64,000 nt of DNA from Crambe crambe (taxonomy: Eukaryota > Porifera > Demospongiae > Poecilosclerida > Crambeidae). The notes beneath the pieces are model-generated. The model did no database searches and was not told the DNA's origin. It was given only the letters and a program-made list of their open reading frames with translations. Position 1 is the first letter of the stretch, and every line of letters begins with the position of its first letter. The position numbers and the translations under genes were made by a program. This document shows positions 42,778 through 55,100 of this stretch, piece by piece. The DNA lies in contig OZ004584.1 in the NCBI GenBank assembly GCA_963924555.1, forward strand, positions 7,315,001 through 7,379,000, in the 5' to 3' direction.

Positions 42778-45700
42778 TTACAATACATGTTTACCTTGCC
42801 TCTCCCGTTGCATGCTGTGCATAGTCTCAATCTTCTGCAGGATTTCCTCTGGAGTGGGACGCTTCACACAATCAGCGGTCAAACATTCCCGTGCAATATC
42901 GGCAAATGGCTTGAGCCTCTCGTTGTTAGCAGCAGCATCTGACAGCTGTTTCAGCTTCAAGATTGCATGAACACACTCAATCTCAGGAAGATGTTGTTCC
43001 ACATCAGGCTGTCCTATCAGGACTTTTGCCTATTAGGAATAAGAATAGCAATATTACTCTCATCGGAGATACATCTAAACATAAAAAGGGGGGAGGGAAA
43101 TTAATGCAGAGAAAGCTAGCTTAGTAGACAGGAGCAGGGGTCATTTCTCCCTTCCCCCCCCCCCCCCCCCCCTCCCCCCAGCCCACCACCTCAAATTCAC
43201 ATTGTGAAACCTATCAGATGCACATCACTGGGAAGAATTTTGACAGCATCAAATTGTATACTGTACTTGCTTGTTAATTAGGTGTTATTTTATTTCTTAA
43301 CTATTGCTTCTTAACAGGCAGCCTTATATGGTATTCTAAATAATGCCCACCGAAATATATTCTCTATAGCTCAATCGCTGTTAAGCAGCGGTTTGCTTCG
43401 ATCCTGTGGACACATACACCTACAATGAGCGAGTACAGTACGAAGAAAGTTCACATTCGATATTGAACTATTATTAGGCCCTTGATCTTTTTGTTAAAGA
43501 TGTCTCATACCCCTCATAATGGCCACCTATGATAAGCAGTCACCTTGCCTATTGTGGTCACTCTCCTTGTCCCTACTGTAGATTTCAGGATGGTTGTCCA
43601 TAAGGAATGAGAAATAGGTAGTGGCTTACAAGGACCTAAGAACCATGTCCTATACAATCCATGCAGTTGTGTAAACCATAGAACAAAATGCATCCACCTA
43701 TTCCCCAAACCTTCCTGACAACCAACCTGCAATGGACAGTAGTACTTCAGAAAGAAAGAAAGAAAGAAAAACAACAACAAAACAAACAAAACCCTGACAT
43801 AGGGACACCCCTCTAGCTATAACTTCATCCCCCAATAGCGGCCACTACAGAGAGGTTCCTCTTTCAGCTTTAGGCTCAAACTTACACTGTGAACAAGTTC
43901 ATTGTTCCTTCGATCCTTCCCCAAGCAGAAACGATTCATCAATGTACCAGCACTCCAGACATCAGACCACGATCCATCCAATTGGAGTAAGGTTCCATCA
44001 TATTTCTCAACCACATTCATGCATTGCTGCAAAATATGTTAATAAGTTAGTCAGTGAATGATCTAAATCCAAATAGGACAGGTCTAGATTTTGCTTCCCT
44101 ATTATTCTATTCTTTAATTCCAGCTGTATAAAGTCATTATTCTTTTTTATTGACCTATTATGCTCTTGGCTACTGAAAGACAACGTAAACAGCTTATCTG
44201 CAATCTCACTTTTGGTCAAGTTAGGTTATAGCTAGTTTAGGCACACATGATATATATACAAAAGATCAACCATGGAGTTCACCATAGCCTATTATGCCAG
44301 CATTATGCTTCCTGCTTTGATAGACCTATTCCCAAAAACTATGCTGGCAGAATATAGACAGGTCAGCACATGTACATTCATATACAAGGTGGGGTCTAGG
44401 GGATGCACACCTAGGTAATACATCATCATACACACACACACACACACACAAACCAACCTCAGGAGCTCTAGTGAAAGGTGTACCCTTGATCCACACTGGT
44501 TTTACAGCCTCGCATTTAATCCCGCGGAGAGATTGTGGCACTCTACTCCCAGTATCAACTGCCAAATCAAAGTCAGCCACCTTCACTTTGAACTTGTTCT
44601 CCAGCGGACAAATGCAGTGTAAAATATCCACACATGGGCAGGTCTTAAGGATGAGGATGTTCTTATCTAATAAAGAAGAATAATAATAATTATGCAAGAC
44701 TTATTATAAGGAGTGTATAATATATCAACAAATCCCTGTTTGTACACTACCGTATAGCGCAAATTTTTTCGTGGGTCAAAATTTTCATGGTTTTGCAAAT
44801 GTGAACACATCAAGTAGAAATCAGGATTAAATCACATTTTTAAAGTTTTGAGTAATTGATTCTTGAGTAATTGATTCTTGAAGTTTGCACTTCAAGAATC
44901 AATTACTCAAAAACTTTAAAATGTGATTTAATCCTGATTTTTACTTGATGTGTTCACAAATACATGTATTGATGTGAACCATGTAGATTCCCTTATTCTT
45001 GTGTATTACTTTTCAAAACCACGAAATCCACGAAAAAATTTACCCACAAAAATATTGTGCCATACGGTAAGTCCTATTGATATTATGGAATCACCTGATA
45101 AGCATTACTGATAACAAATAAATGCCTATATTATATGGTGGGGGTCATTTAGACCTCATGAATAATGTATAGTCAGTTCCAATTTAACAATTAAGCTTAA
45201 TTCTCCAAACATAAATCCCCAGCACACGTACCTTTGATGTCACAATGGTGAATATTGTGCCACTTTAAGAAGACAAGGACCCTGAAGATGCAAGTGAAGA
45301 TGTATTTGACATTGCCGAAAACGGTCCCCCACGTGTCATCATTCTCTGTTTCACTCAGATCCTTGAGGGTAGCCTCCCCCAAGGCTCTGTTCAGGTCAAC
45401 TGAAGGAGAAGTATTATACCACATAATTAAGGTTTTGACTATTCAAGTCATAACAGTCACCGTAATTTATTCCATTATTGAAATATTTTCGTAACACTTG
45501 TTCCTTAGCAGATTACGGGTACATATTTTTATGACACTTCTTCCTTTGATTACTAATGGTCTTGGAGTTAAAATTTGATGTACTTGGAGTTACTAACTAG
45601 TAGTTATGGAGTTAAAATTTGGTATAGAGATGTCCAACCACTGTAAGAAGTTTAGGACACTTTTTCATCAAGAGGAATATTCTGCCAGAGTACAACACAC

Positions 45701-47939
45701 CATTGATAAATGGGTTAGTTGAGGTCCAATGAATGCAAAAAATTCTGATCTCCAAATTATTTACAATCAAAAATAGCACTCTTCAGTAAGTTACTAACTA
45801 CAGTGTAAGATCATACATGTCATTCGTCGATACACTTGATAGCAACACATGGAGGATCTATCACCACTGTGACCAGGATTGATCAAAATAACTCCGAGAA
45901 GCTTGATAATGTTCTCGTGCTGAACCCGGAGTAAAATATTCAGTTCTCCTGGATTATATCCTTTAGCCTGAACATTAATGTACACGCATGTATTGAACCA
46001 CTCCATATAAAGATACATGAAACAGTACACTCTGGGACCAGGAAGCTAATAAACTACTGTAACAGTTTTTACGCTATTCACTGTAGCTACCATACCATAC
46101 CCTTGGTTTTTTGACCACATAGTTACCAGAGGAGTACACTCTTCCACGACCACCTTCACCCAGATATGTGAGGGAGTTCAGATCAAACTTCGAGATGTCC
46201 TAAGAATAGTTTTCATATTCATTATTATCAAAATAAGCAGAAGCCAAATTCTTGGGGTTATAATAACGATTTCCTTTCAATCATTATAATCCAGAGCTGT
46301 TTGTGTCAGTATAAAAGAATGCCTATATTAATTAAACAGCCTGGAGGGCTATGCTTTGACTGACCTTCTCGACCTCTTTAGACACAGAGTACATGATGCT
46401 ATTGGGTTCATATTGAGCATAGTATTCAGCATCTTTAAATCGTCCCGGAAATTTAGCTGTTGCCACCCTAATAGAACCGTCTGCAGTTGCTTGGTTAGCA
46501 GCAGCTGGTGCCACCCTAATAGAACCGTCAGTTGCTTGGTTAGCAGCAGCTTGTGCCACACTGAGAGAACCATTAGTTTCAACTGGAGAATACGAAGAGG
46601 AGGGATTGGCTGGTATTAAGGTGCCACCTTGAAGAAAAGACACAGGGTTCTTAAATATCCGATGACCATAAACCTAAATAATTACAACACCACCAATGAT
46701 TATATATACCATACACAGTAACAATACATGTACCTGCACTTTCTCACAATCACCCTGCTTGCTCACTTCTTGCACTGGAGGATGTAGGTATTCTTGTTCA
46801 GCTCCTCCCATAGCTGTTATTATTACATCATAGTTAATTATTAATATAATTATATGATATAGGCTGTTGTCATTACCTTGGGGTATTTCATTGAAATTTC
46901 CTTGTTTTTGAAAAATAACTTCACTACTTCCACTGCTCTCACCATCTGAACAAGTCAATGATGGCTGTAGATGCTCTGATAAATGCTGTTCATCATTTTC
47001 AGAGTGGACTCGTGGCGCAAGATTCAAACTGGGGAAGCTAGGTTCATCTTTTGAAGACGATTGAGTCTCTTTTTCATCAGACTGCAAGTCATCATTACAG
47101 GTGTCATCACGGTCCTGATAGTCTGGCTCCACCATGCCTGCAAAGGCTTCTTCATTAGAGTTCCTCAGGATAGGATCCTTGCCCTCAACCTTTTCATTAC
47201 ACTCTACGGGAGCAGGTGGAGGTAAAAGTTCCACCTTCATTTCTCTTTGCTCTCCAATCAAACTCTCATCTGGTGTAGCTGGTAATGGCACTTTAAGGGG
47301 ACCAGTTGCAGTTTTGGATGAAAGGAGAAGCTGGTTTTGTGCTTCTGTCCTCAAGCGGAGATTCACTGCATCTCCTTTGGAATAACCTGTAGCTGACAGT
47401 ATAGAGGAAACAATTATTCCATATTGAAAGATAATTATAACAATACACCTGTCAACCATTTACTGAGTCCATATTATGTAACACATTTGCATGGCCGGCC
47501 ATACATTGTGCAGTATTTGTGCATGTTGATATCCTGGAGTATACATGCCTCAGAACTAGCTGTTCTAGGACAGGACAAAGGTGGACAAGATAGTGGCACA
47601 CACAAACTTACTATTGGATGGTTGCTCCAGCATATACCTGGAGATACTGAGTGACCCACGAAATTTTTCTTCCAATTCTTTCATGATTTCTCTTTCGCTC
47701 AACCTGCCATCGCCATCAACAAGGATGGGATATACATCGAGATCTCCACTTTCGTGGGTGAATAAGACAAAAACATGAGTACCCAACAGGGGTATTTCAA
47801 CAGAGAACGACGATGATCCTATGTTAAGTCCATCCTGCTTTAGGGTGTTAAGTAGCCTTGTCCCCGGGGCGTCGGAGCCTTCTTCAGGCCCTAGCCTAAT
47901 AGGCCCATACGTCTGCTTCAGATAGATAGTTGCAATCAT
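42778..47939 (-). CDS. gene C: HCD/DFD-type protein kinase, 10 exons, ~748 aa
   Basis: Exons are 47939-47612, 47386-46877, 46813-46734, 46673-46365, 46199-46101, 45967-45817, 45399-45232, 44666-44458, 44026-43886 and 43029-42778; all phases agree. Residues 1-109 form a compact unknown domain (VDGDGRLSEREIM). 110-306 is acidic/Pro-rich and probably disordered. 307-409 contains a tandem ~16-residue repeat (ANQAT-DGSIRVAPA, twice). The kinase domain is 409-735: Gly loop GEGGRGRV, VVKK, alphaC GELNILL, catalytic loop HCDIKDKN (~544), CxCx5CxC (C558-C568), DFD (~582), APE (~617), SDVWSAG and CVKRPTPEEIL. It is probably an active Ser/Thr or dual-specificity cytoplasmic kinase; HRD Arg and DFG Gly are replaced, so regulation by activation-loop phosphorylation may differ. 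If the last exon splices on at 42794, the end changes. Confidence 0.88.
43155..43180. repeat. C-rich tract in the intron region of gene C
   Basis: A run of about 16 C with flanking C/T sequence, between the last two coding exons of gene C. Confidence 0.9.
43320..43443. repeat. 3' fragment of the TACCGTACTCG MITE
   Basis: The 'taatgcccacc' to 'gcgagtacagtac' part matches the right half of the full copy at 31471-31827. The left half is missing. Confidence 0.65.
44748..45069. mobile_element. 322-bp MITE with TACCGTATAGCGC ends and a central palindrome
   Basis: The ends 'taccgtatagcgcaaatttt' and 'atattgtgccatacggta' are inverted with mismatches. A second, nearly perfect palindrome of ~50-bp arms lies inside ('caggattaaatcacattttt' near 44823, mirrored near 44935). 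It sits in an intron of gene C between the catalytic-loop and DFD exons. A TA target is likely. Confidence 0.85.
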
Positions 47940-48614
47940 TTCCTTGACGTTTATAGAAGCTTCTATCTGCTCTCGCGAGCTCGAACTTTAATATGCAGCT
48001 TGCGCAATTGCATGCAAAATAGGGCTCACTTACGTCACTACTGATGATCCTTGACCACGCCTATTACATCTAGATAGCTTAGATAGCCAGCTAGCTAGCC
48101 AGGAAGCAAGAAGCAAGAACGAAGCATTGCCGAAGTAAAGTGGAATTTTTGACTGTCTTTCCCGTTGTGTGTAAAATATCCTGTTGTAAAATATCCTGTG
48201 GTGAGTAGAAACTTGCATAACTTCTCTCTAGAATTAGCGCAGGATCACCTAGTAGGTAGAATAGCTAGTTTGGTGTAAAGGGCCGGACTACAGTTAGCTT
48301 ACATATCTAGGAGAGAAGCTAGCTTCTTGTGTATAATATGTTATTTGTTTTTGTTTTGTATTCATACAGGTACCTACCGTAAACATTCGTGTATTGTTTT
48401 ATCCATTTAGCACTCGTTTATCTCATCCCTGACAACTTTCCCAACCAGCAGAGTCTGTAGCTGTTGCCAGCACAAAAGGCTACAGAGTTCAGTTCTGCTA
48501 TACTGTGGTTGGAAGCTGAATCAAAATTCCATTTCTTGATTCCTTGGGGCTGATTCTGGGATATGAAAAAGCGAAAGTACAGGCTCCTTGCATCAATTTC
48601 CTGATGACTTCAAG
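47940..48614. promoter_or_regulatory. shared region between divergent kinase genes C and D
   Basis: Start codons of C (47939, minus) and D (48615, plus) are 675 bp apart with no gene between. A 'taaaatatcctgt' motif occurs twice (48171-48199). A donor-like 'gtgagtag' follows at 48201, and an acceptor-like 'ttcatacag' at 48369, so D may have a 5' UTR intron. A bidirectional promoter is likely from layout; no TATA box was placed. Confidence 0.5.
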
Positions 48615-49160
48615 ATGCCGTCTGTAATTAAAATTCATTTAAGTGCGAGTGAAATAGTCCCTCTTTCGATCCAAGGTTGCTACCAAGATGTCCTCGGTTC
48701 CCTCCAGGCTCTCTTTAAGAGTAATCGAACGGTTCTTATCTCCGGCACACCTTTTTCAATTGACATGAATTTAAGAGATAGCCTCCTCATCGTTCGTGAA
48801 AAGAAGTTGGATACCTCTTCTCTGACATTTGATGTATTTGTGATTCAAGTTGAGAGAGATAAAGGCTTGACACCCGATGAACTGTTCAACTCTGCTAAAA
48901 TGATGTTCCAAAACGACTTTTTTCACGAGGATAGGGAAAGCTTGACGGCTTTTTTTTATAATCCTGAAACAGATTGGAATATCTCGGAGCAAGGTGGGTA
49001 TGCATTGTAGTATCTAGGAGGAGGTGTCCTTGAATCATGTCATCAACCAGGATTGTTATCCACTTGCTACACACATACATACATACATACATACATACAT
49101 ACATACATACATACATACATACATTGCATTCATGCATACATACATACATACATGCATACA

Positions 49161-49191
<31 letters not shown>

Positions 49192-52100
49192 GGTAGGGTA
49201 TGGTAGGGTGGTTATGAAATTCCATGACAACAAGACAACAAAAACAACACAACATCAGTGGGGGGTCATGTTTATTGGTATATCAGGTGATTGAGTCTTA
49301 AGAGAGGTGGTCTCCCAGCTTAATTCTCCGCTATCCTTATTAGGAGTAATTAAAATTCATTTAATTCTCCACTAGCTTATTAGGAGTAAAGATAGTGCCT
49401 CATTGTCTGGCTATTTGCCAAACAATCTCTTCGAGAGTAAGAATTGATCTGATCCTTTGAATGGCTGTATCTTTGCTGTATGTAATTATTGTTATCTAAA
49501 GCTTGTATCTATGCAAGTTGTTACTATATATAGATCATTGATCCATTGTTTGCTTACGCTGCAGAGGATTAGGAAGTTAATTGTTTATAAGCAACTGTAA
49601 CTGAGATATTTTCCCTCATCCAGTCAGCCTCACCTTTGGGTCTTCCTTGCCGAACCTATCATACCAAAAGCCATTATGTGCTGAGTCATCTTCTTTAAAA
49701 TGACTTTACTTTGTGGTGAAAATTTTTCAACTAGTACCTAGTTATCGTCAACTAGTACCTCATGAGGTTCTGCTTCCTTCGTACATGGTTTCAATGAGTA
49801 TTATATATCCTGTAACCCTCTAAAGTGATTCAGTCTCTACCTTAACATACGATTTAAACTAGGGTGCACATGAATCCCCCAGGACTATGTTTATTTACCT
49901 TGTCCCTCCAAACAATTCCCCTCGGGTGTTTTCCTGGAAATCATTTTATATAGTGTACATACTTGCATGCAACATGTTTGAGGCTACGGAGAAGGTTTGG
50001 GGTTCTGTGGTTTACGTAAGTGCATGGTCAGCTATTATTCCATACAGGGATCAGGTTTCTTAGGTCCTTGTAAGCCTGGCCACTAGCTACTTAGTTCTGG
50101 ACAACCATCCTGCCCATTCCCCAGATGGAAGTTTTACACTAAATGCCTTCATTCTTGACTGTGTGTGTTGTGTCATGGTGAATAAGAGAGCTCTTGCTTT
50201 TACTTTGTGTGAATCTATGATCATGTTTTAAACTGACCTATTCTGTGCCCCCAGCTTTCCTGGAAATCATGTGGTTCAATTTTATATAGTGGCTCTACAG
50301 TACATACTTGCATTCAACATGTTTCTGCCTTAGATACGATGTGGCTAGCCTTAGATGGATGTATTGGAACCACTGGTAGGATCTCGTGGTCACACTGCTG
50401 GGTCATTCAAAGCCAGTCTACGGACTTTTGGGTCCATGTTGTATAATAGGGAAATTGGCTTAATCCATCGGTGGTCTAATTAGGATCCAGGCAAAAAACA
50501 CTAACACAATCCAGTGACTAGGTTGATCAGTGATCTTCTCTAAAAAAAAGCACCTTCCTAAAAGAAGCCACCTCCCTTAGCTCGAGAGTAAGAATTGATC
50601 TGATTCTTTGAATCTTTGCTGTATGTAATTGTTATCTAAAGCTTGTAACTATGCAAGTTGTTAGACATTTTCTGGCATTGGCTATATATAGATCATTGAT
50701 CCATTGTTTGCTTATGCTGCAGAGGATTAGGAAGTTAAGTTATTGTTTATAAGCAACTGTAGCTGAGATATTTTCCCTCATCCAGTCAGCCTTACCTTTG
50801 GGTCTTCTTTGCCGAACCTATTATACCAAAAGCCATATGTGCTGAGTCATCTTCACTTTGTGGTGAAAATTTTGCTCCGGTACCATCGACTACCTATGAA
50901 TTTCATTTGGTTCATGACCCTCTAAAGTGATTCAGTCCCTACCTTAACATACAACTTAAGCTAGGGTGCACATGAATCCCCCAGGACTATGTTTATTCAC
51001 TTTGTCCCTCCAAGCAATTCCCCTTGGCTGTTTTCCTGGAAATCATTTTATATAGTGCATCTACGTACAGTACATACTTGCATGCAACATGTTTGAAGCT
51101 ACGAGAAGGTTTGGGGTTCTGTGGTTTACATAAGTGCATGGTCAGCTATTATTCCATACAGGGATCAGGTTTCTTAGGTCCTTGTAAGCCTGGCCACTAG
51201 CTACTTAGTTCTGGACAACCATCCTGCCCATTCCCCAGATGGAAATTTTACGCTAAATGCCTTCATTCTTGACTGTGTGTGTTATGTATGTCATGGTGAA
51301 TAAGAGAGCTCTTGCTGTTACTTTGTGTGAATCTATGATCATGTTTTAAACTGACCTATACTGTGTCCCCAGCTCAGACTTAGTAAGACAATCGTTTACT
51401 TGCATGGTGTCTGTTTTCTCAACTTCTTGACAGTTGATTCACTTAAAGTTCAATTAACTCATTATTTGCTTACGTTGCAGAGGGTGACGTCGAGTTTTTT
51501 TGTTTATAAGCAAATCCTAATAACTTATTTCCTTTTGGGCCAGCAGAGGGTGATACATATGTCAATGATGGTCATTAATTTGATCAAGAGCTTGGTCACT
51601 GATGAAAAGGGAACAGATTTGCTCTCCTTCAAAACTGTATTGAAGCAACCCATTATCTGGCTAGAAGTAGGTGTAATTTGATCAACTTTCCTATGATTTT
51701 GTCTTGTGCGAGATTTTGTTTATAAGCAAGTCCTTTGACCTATTTATGTCCCTCTTACTAGTGTCTGTAATTGGTGATCCTGCTATACATACAGGGTTTG
51801 ATGTAGAAAATATAGCAGGATTTGATCTAGAAAATTTCACTTGACATAAGGCATGTTCATTATAGTCACTAGCTAGTTCTCTGGCATAAATGACTTGCAT
51901 TTTGCGAAAACACAACAGTAAGTGGGAAGAGTTACCCCAACATTCCTAGATCAGACCCTGACATGAGTCCACATGAGATTATTTACCAGGCAGGACTGTA
52001 ATTATTCACCTTTGCACCCTAATAAGCCCTGCAGTAATTCCCCTCGGGTGTTTTCCTGGAAATCATGTGGTTCAATTTTATATAGTGGCTCTACAGTACA

Positions 52101-55100
52101 TACTTACATGCAACATGTTTCTGCCTTAGATATGATGTGGCTAGCCTTAGATGGATGTATTGAAACCACTGGTAGGATCTCGTGATCACACTGCTGGGTC
52201 ATTCAAAGCCAGGCTATGGATTTTTGGGTCCATGGGAAATTAGAGCGAGCATCCTTAATCCATCAGTGGTCCAATTAGGATCCAGGCAAAACTACTAACA
52301 CAATCCAGTGACTAGGTTGATCAGTGATCTTCTCTAAAAATAAAAAAAAGCACCTTCCTAAAAAGAAGTCACCTCCCTTTAAGATCCTGGCCCATCATAG
52401 TAGGTGTTCGGTCATCTTGACTTGGGGAATTCAAGTACAAGCTGTAGATGTGTTCATTGACAAGACTGAAGTACAAATCATCCAGTGTTCAACCACACAT
52501 CACAAAGCTTGAGCACTTGATGCATACCCACCTCTTCTATATGGCCCAAAAAGGGTGGACATAATTGTAACTGGAAAGATGATTGTATCCTTGTGGTAGC
52601 CATTTTTGATTGGTTGCTGCTTACTCTTAAGACCAGTATTTGGGCACCCATTCTTTTAATTGTAACTGGAAAGGTCCAAAATTTGTGGTAGCATGTTTTA
52701 CTAATGATGGTCTTTCATTTATCTCCAGGATATCCTTGTGGTAGCATTTTTACCATCAAATCTGCCGACAGTGACCCACTCTCCATGTCAGTGTCCTCCT
52801 ACCACCACGAGCAGTCTTCAAGCTCAAGAGATGAAGACTTCCCAGAGGAGGAGAGCAGCAAGGAGGAGAAGAAGCAGCTCAGTTCTTCCAGAAAAGGGCA
52901 AATACTCATTGATACTCCTCAAGTTGAGAAATTAATCGATCAGCAAAAGTTTGCCAAGACTGCAGGATTCACCGGACAATTGATCAGTCTTCCCACTGCA
53001 AGTAAAGACGAGTTCAATCCACCTAATGATGATATTCCTGCCATCAATGTATCAAGCCCGACTGAAAAAAATGGTATTGTGAATGTGAATGCTGTTCCTT
53101 CTGTGGAAGAGTCCTCTTCCAGTGCAGAGAAGAATCCATCTCACGGTCAAGAGTCTGATAAAGAGGTGTCCAAAGTCGGTTCTACATCTGGTTCCAATCT
53201 TGGAAGTTCTGGTACTGCTACTATGGTGATAGGCCAGCTGCCTCGCAGACCGATGTCCTTGACAACAGACGTGCCCACAAAGGAGCGGCGAAAGTCACTC
53301 CAAATGCAGTCCTCACTTGACCAACCTGCAGTTCGTCCTCGAGCATATAGTGATGGAAGATCCAAAATCCAGCACCGACTTACAGTTTCAAAACCAGATT
53401 CCAAGACTATCCAATCTTCTCCACATAATGAGATTTCGGAACCAAAGATTGATGCAACAGAAGAACTGGAATTAGTGAATATTGAAGAAGCTGCCATGTT
53501 GCCCAAAAGTGAGCAATGTAATCCGACCACCTCTTCTCTCACTCAGCTAGGAGAACAACCATCTGACGTTGCCACACCAATCTTACATCGCTCTCTCTCT
53601 GGACCTCCGACTACACCTGTCTGTGACCTCCCCCGTCTCCTGCCTTCTCCTTCATCCATTAAGCCTCACGGAATTGAAGCCGAGACTAGTGGGAAAAATG
53701 AGTTTGTCGTGGGTCTGAGTGGAAATAAGAAGATTCATGATAAATCGCAAACTTCACTCCAACATCAACCTCCTTCTCCTTCCAACATTCCTGTTACCAC
53801 TATCAGTGATGAAACAGAACAGGTTAGGGAGCCCACACCTGAACCTAGCCCTCCAAAGCTCATCAATATCGGAAGTCAGGAGGAGGAAGTCCCTGCAATT
53901 CAAGCTAACGAGACAGGTGGTCACCTTGGCCAACCTGTTATCGGATTAGAGAATGCGAGCAGTCAGGTGAAGTCTGGTATCAGATTGGAGAATGTGAATC
54001 AATATAAGCCTGGTATTGGATCCAAGAATGTGAATCAGATCGAGCCAGTCATCATAACAGCAAGTAGTGTGAATCAAGTTGACGAGACCGGTGCAGCAGG
54101 AGTCGACAAGCAGAATATTCCAGTTATCACAGTGAGCACAGCTCCCAATGAGCATCCTGGTGGTGCAGTGAAGAATCCAAATGAACAACCAGAGGGTGAG
54201 AATCTGAACGTGAGCCGGGGGTCTTGGAGCGAGGGGACGACCAGTTCCAGTGGTGGGAGTGTGCAGGAGGAATCCATCGATGAGACCACCTTATACCAAG
54301 TCCACCTCCTTGAGCATGCTTGCAACAACAAGTGTTCTATGGTATGTATTAAATACTGAGGGCCAACACTTGGCATAGCAATACTGTCTTCCATGTCAGA
54401 CCAACAGGAAAATGGCTGGCCAAGCCTGGACATTGGTCCTCTGTTATGATTGCCCCTGCCTAATAATATGTACCTCTTAATCCCTGTGATGCTGTTAGGT
54501 ATATTAGCCCCTTTAAAATCCAGCAATTTTTTTTTTCTAATTGAACACTTACTGGAAGAGGTTTTTTTTTTTGGCTTAATAACTAGTGCCAATTAAGTGC
54601 CCAAATGTCTGTGCCCAAATACCTGTGTGAAAAATGTGTGAAACCTTCATCTTTCCATGCAATGAGCATGAAGGCTTCCTTTTGCTTGTAGGTACATATA
54701 ATAATTATTGGTATTACAATTTGTAAATCTTTTAGCAAAGGCTTTTTGTAGTGAACTTTGTCTTCCCATGCATTCATGACAGAGCCATGTGATCTAGAGT
54801 AGTCAAAGATTTGACCAACTTTGGATATAACTGGGTTACTGGGCTGGGTCCATGGAATGAAGTGTGTAAACTGTAAACAACTTAATGATATTCATAGTAC
54901 AGGGATTTCACCTGGGGAATACCCTTACTACCAACGTAAATTAATTAAGTTAACAATATAGGAGTTTACTCATAATACACTTGAGCATTGGTGTGTAGTG
55001 AACATCAGTGTGTAGTCTTCAATATCCACTCACATTGCCACTGCATTGCACTATCTTTCCAGATTTCGGGAACTATGGAGAGATTAACACATACTGAAGC

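Noticed and set aside
48588-48614. Longer N terminus for gene D
   Set aside because: The upstream in-frame start would be TTG; the first ATG is 48615 and has A at -3.
49024-49294. Frames of Tyr-Ile-His-Thr and Met-Tyr-Val-Cys repeats
   Set aside because: Translation of the (ACAT)n microsatellite.
53147-53542. 131-codon minus-strand frame
   Set aside because: It is antisense to the long, open, phase-consistent exon of gene D.
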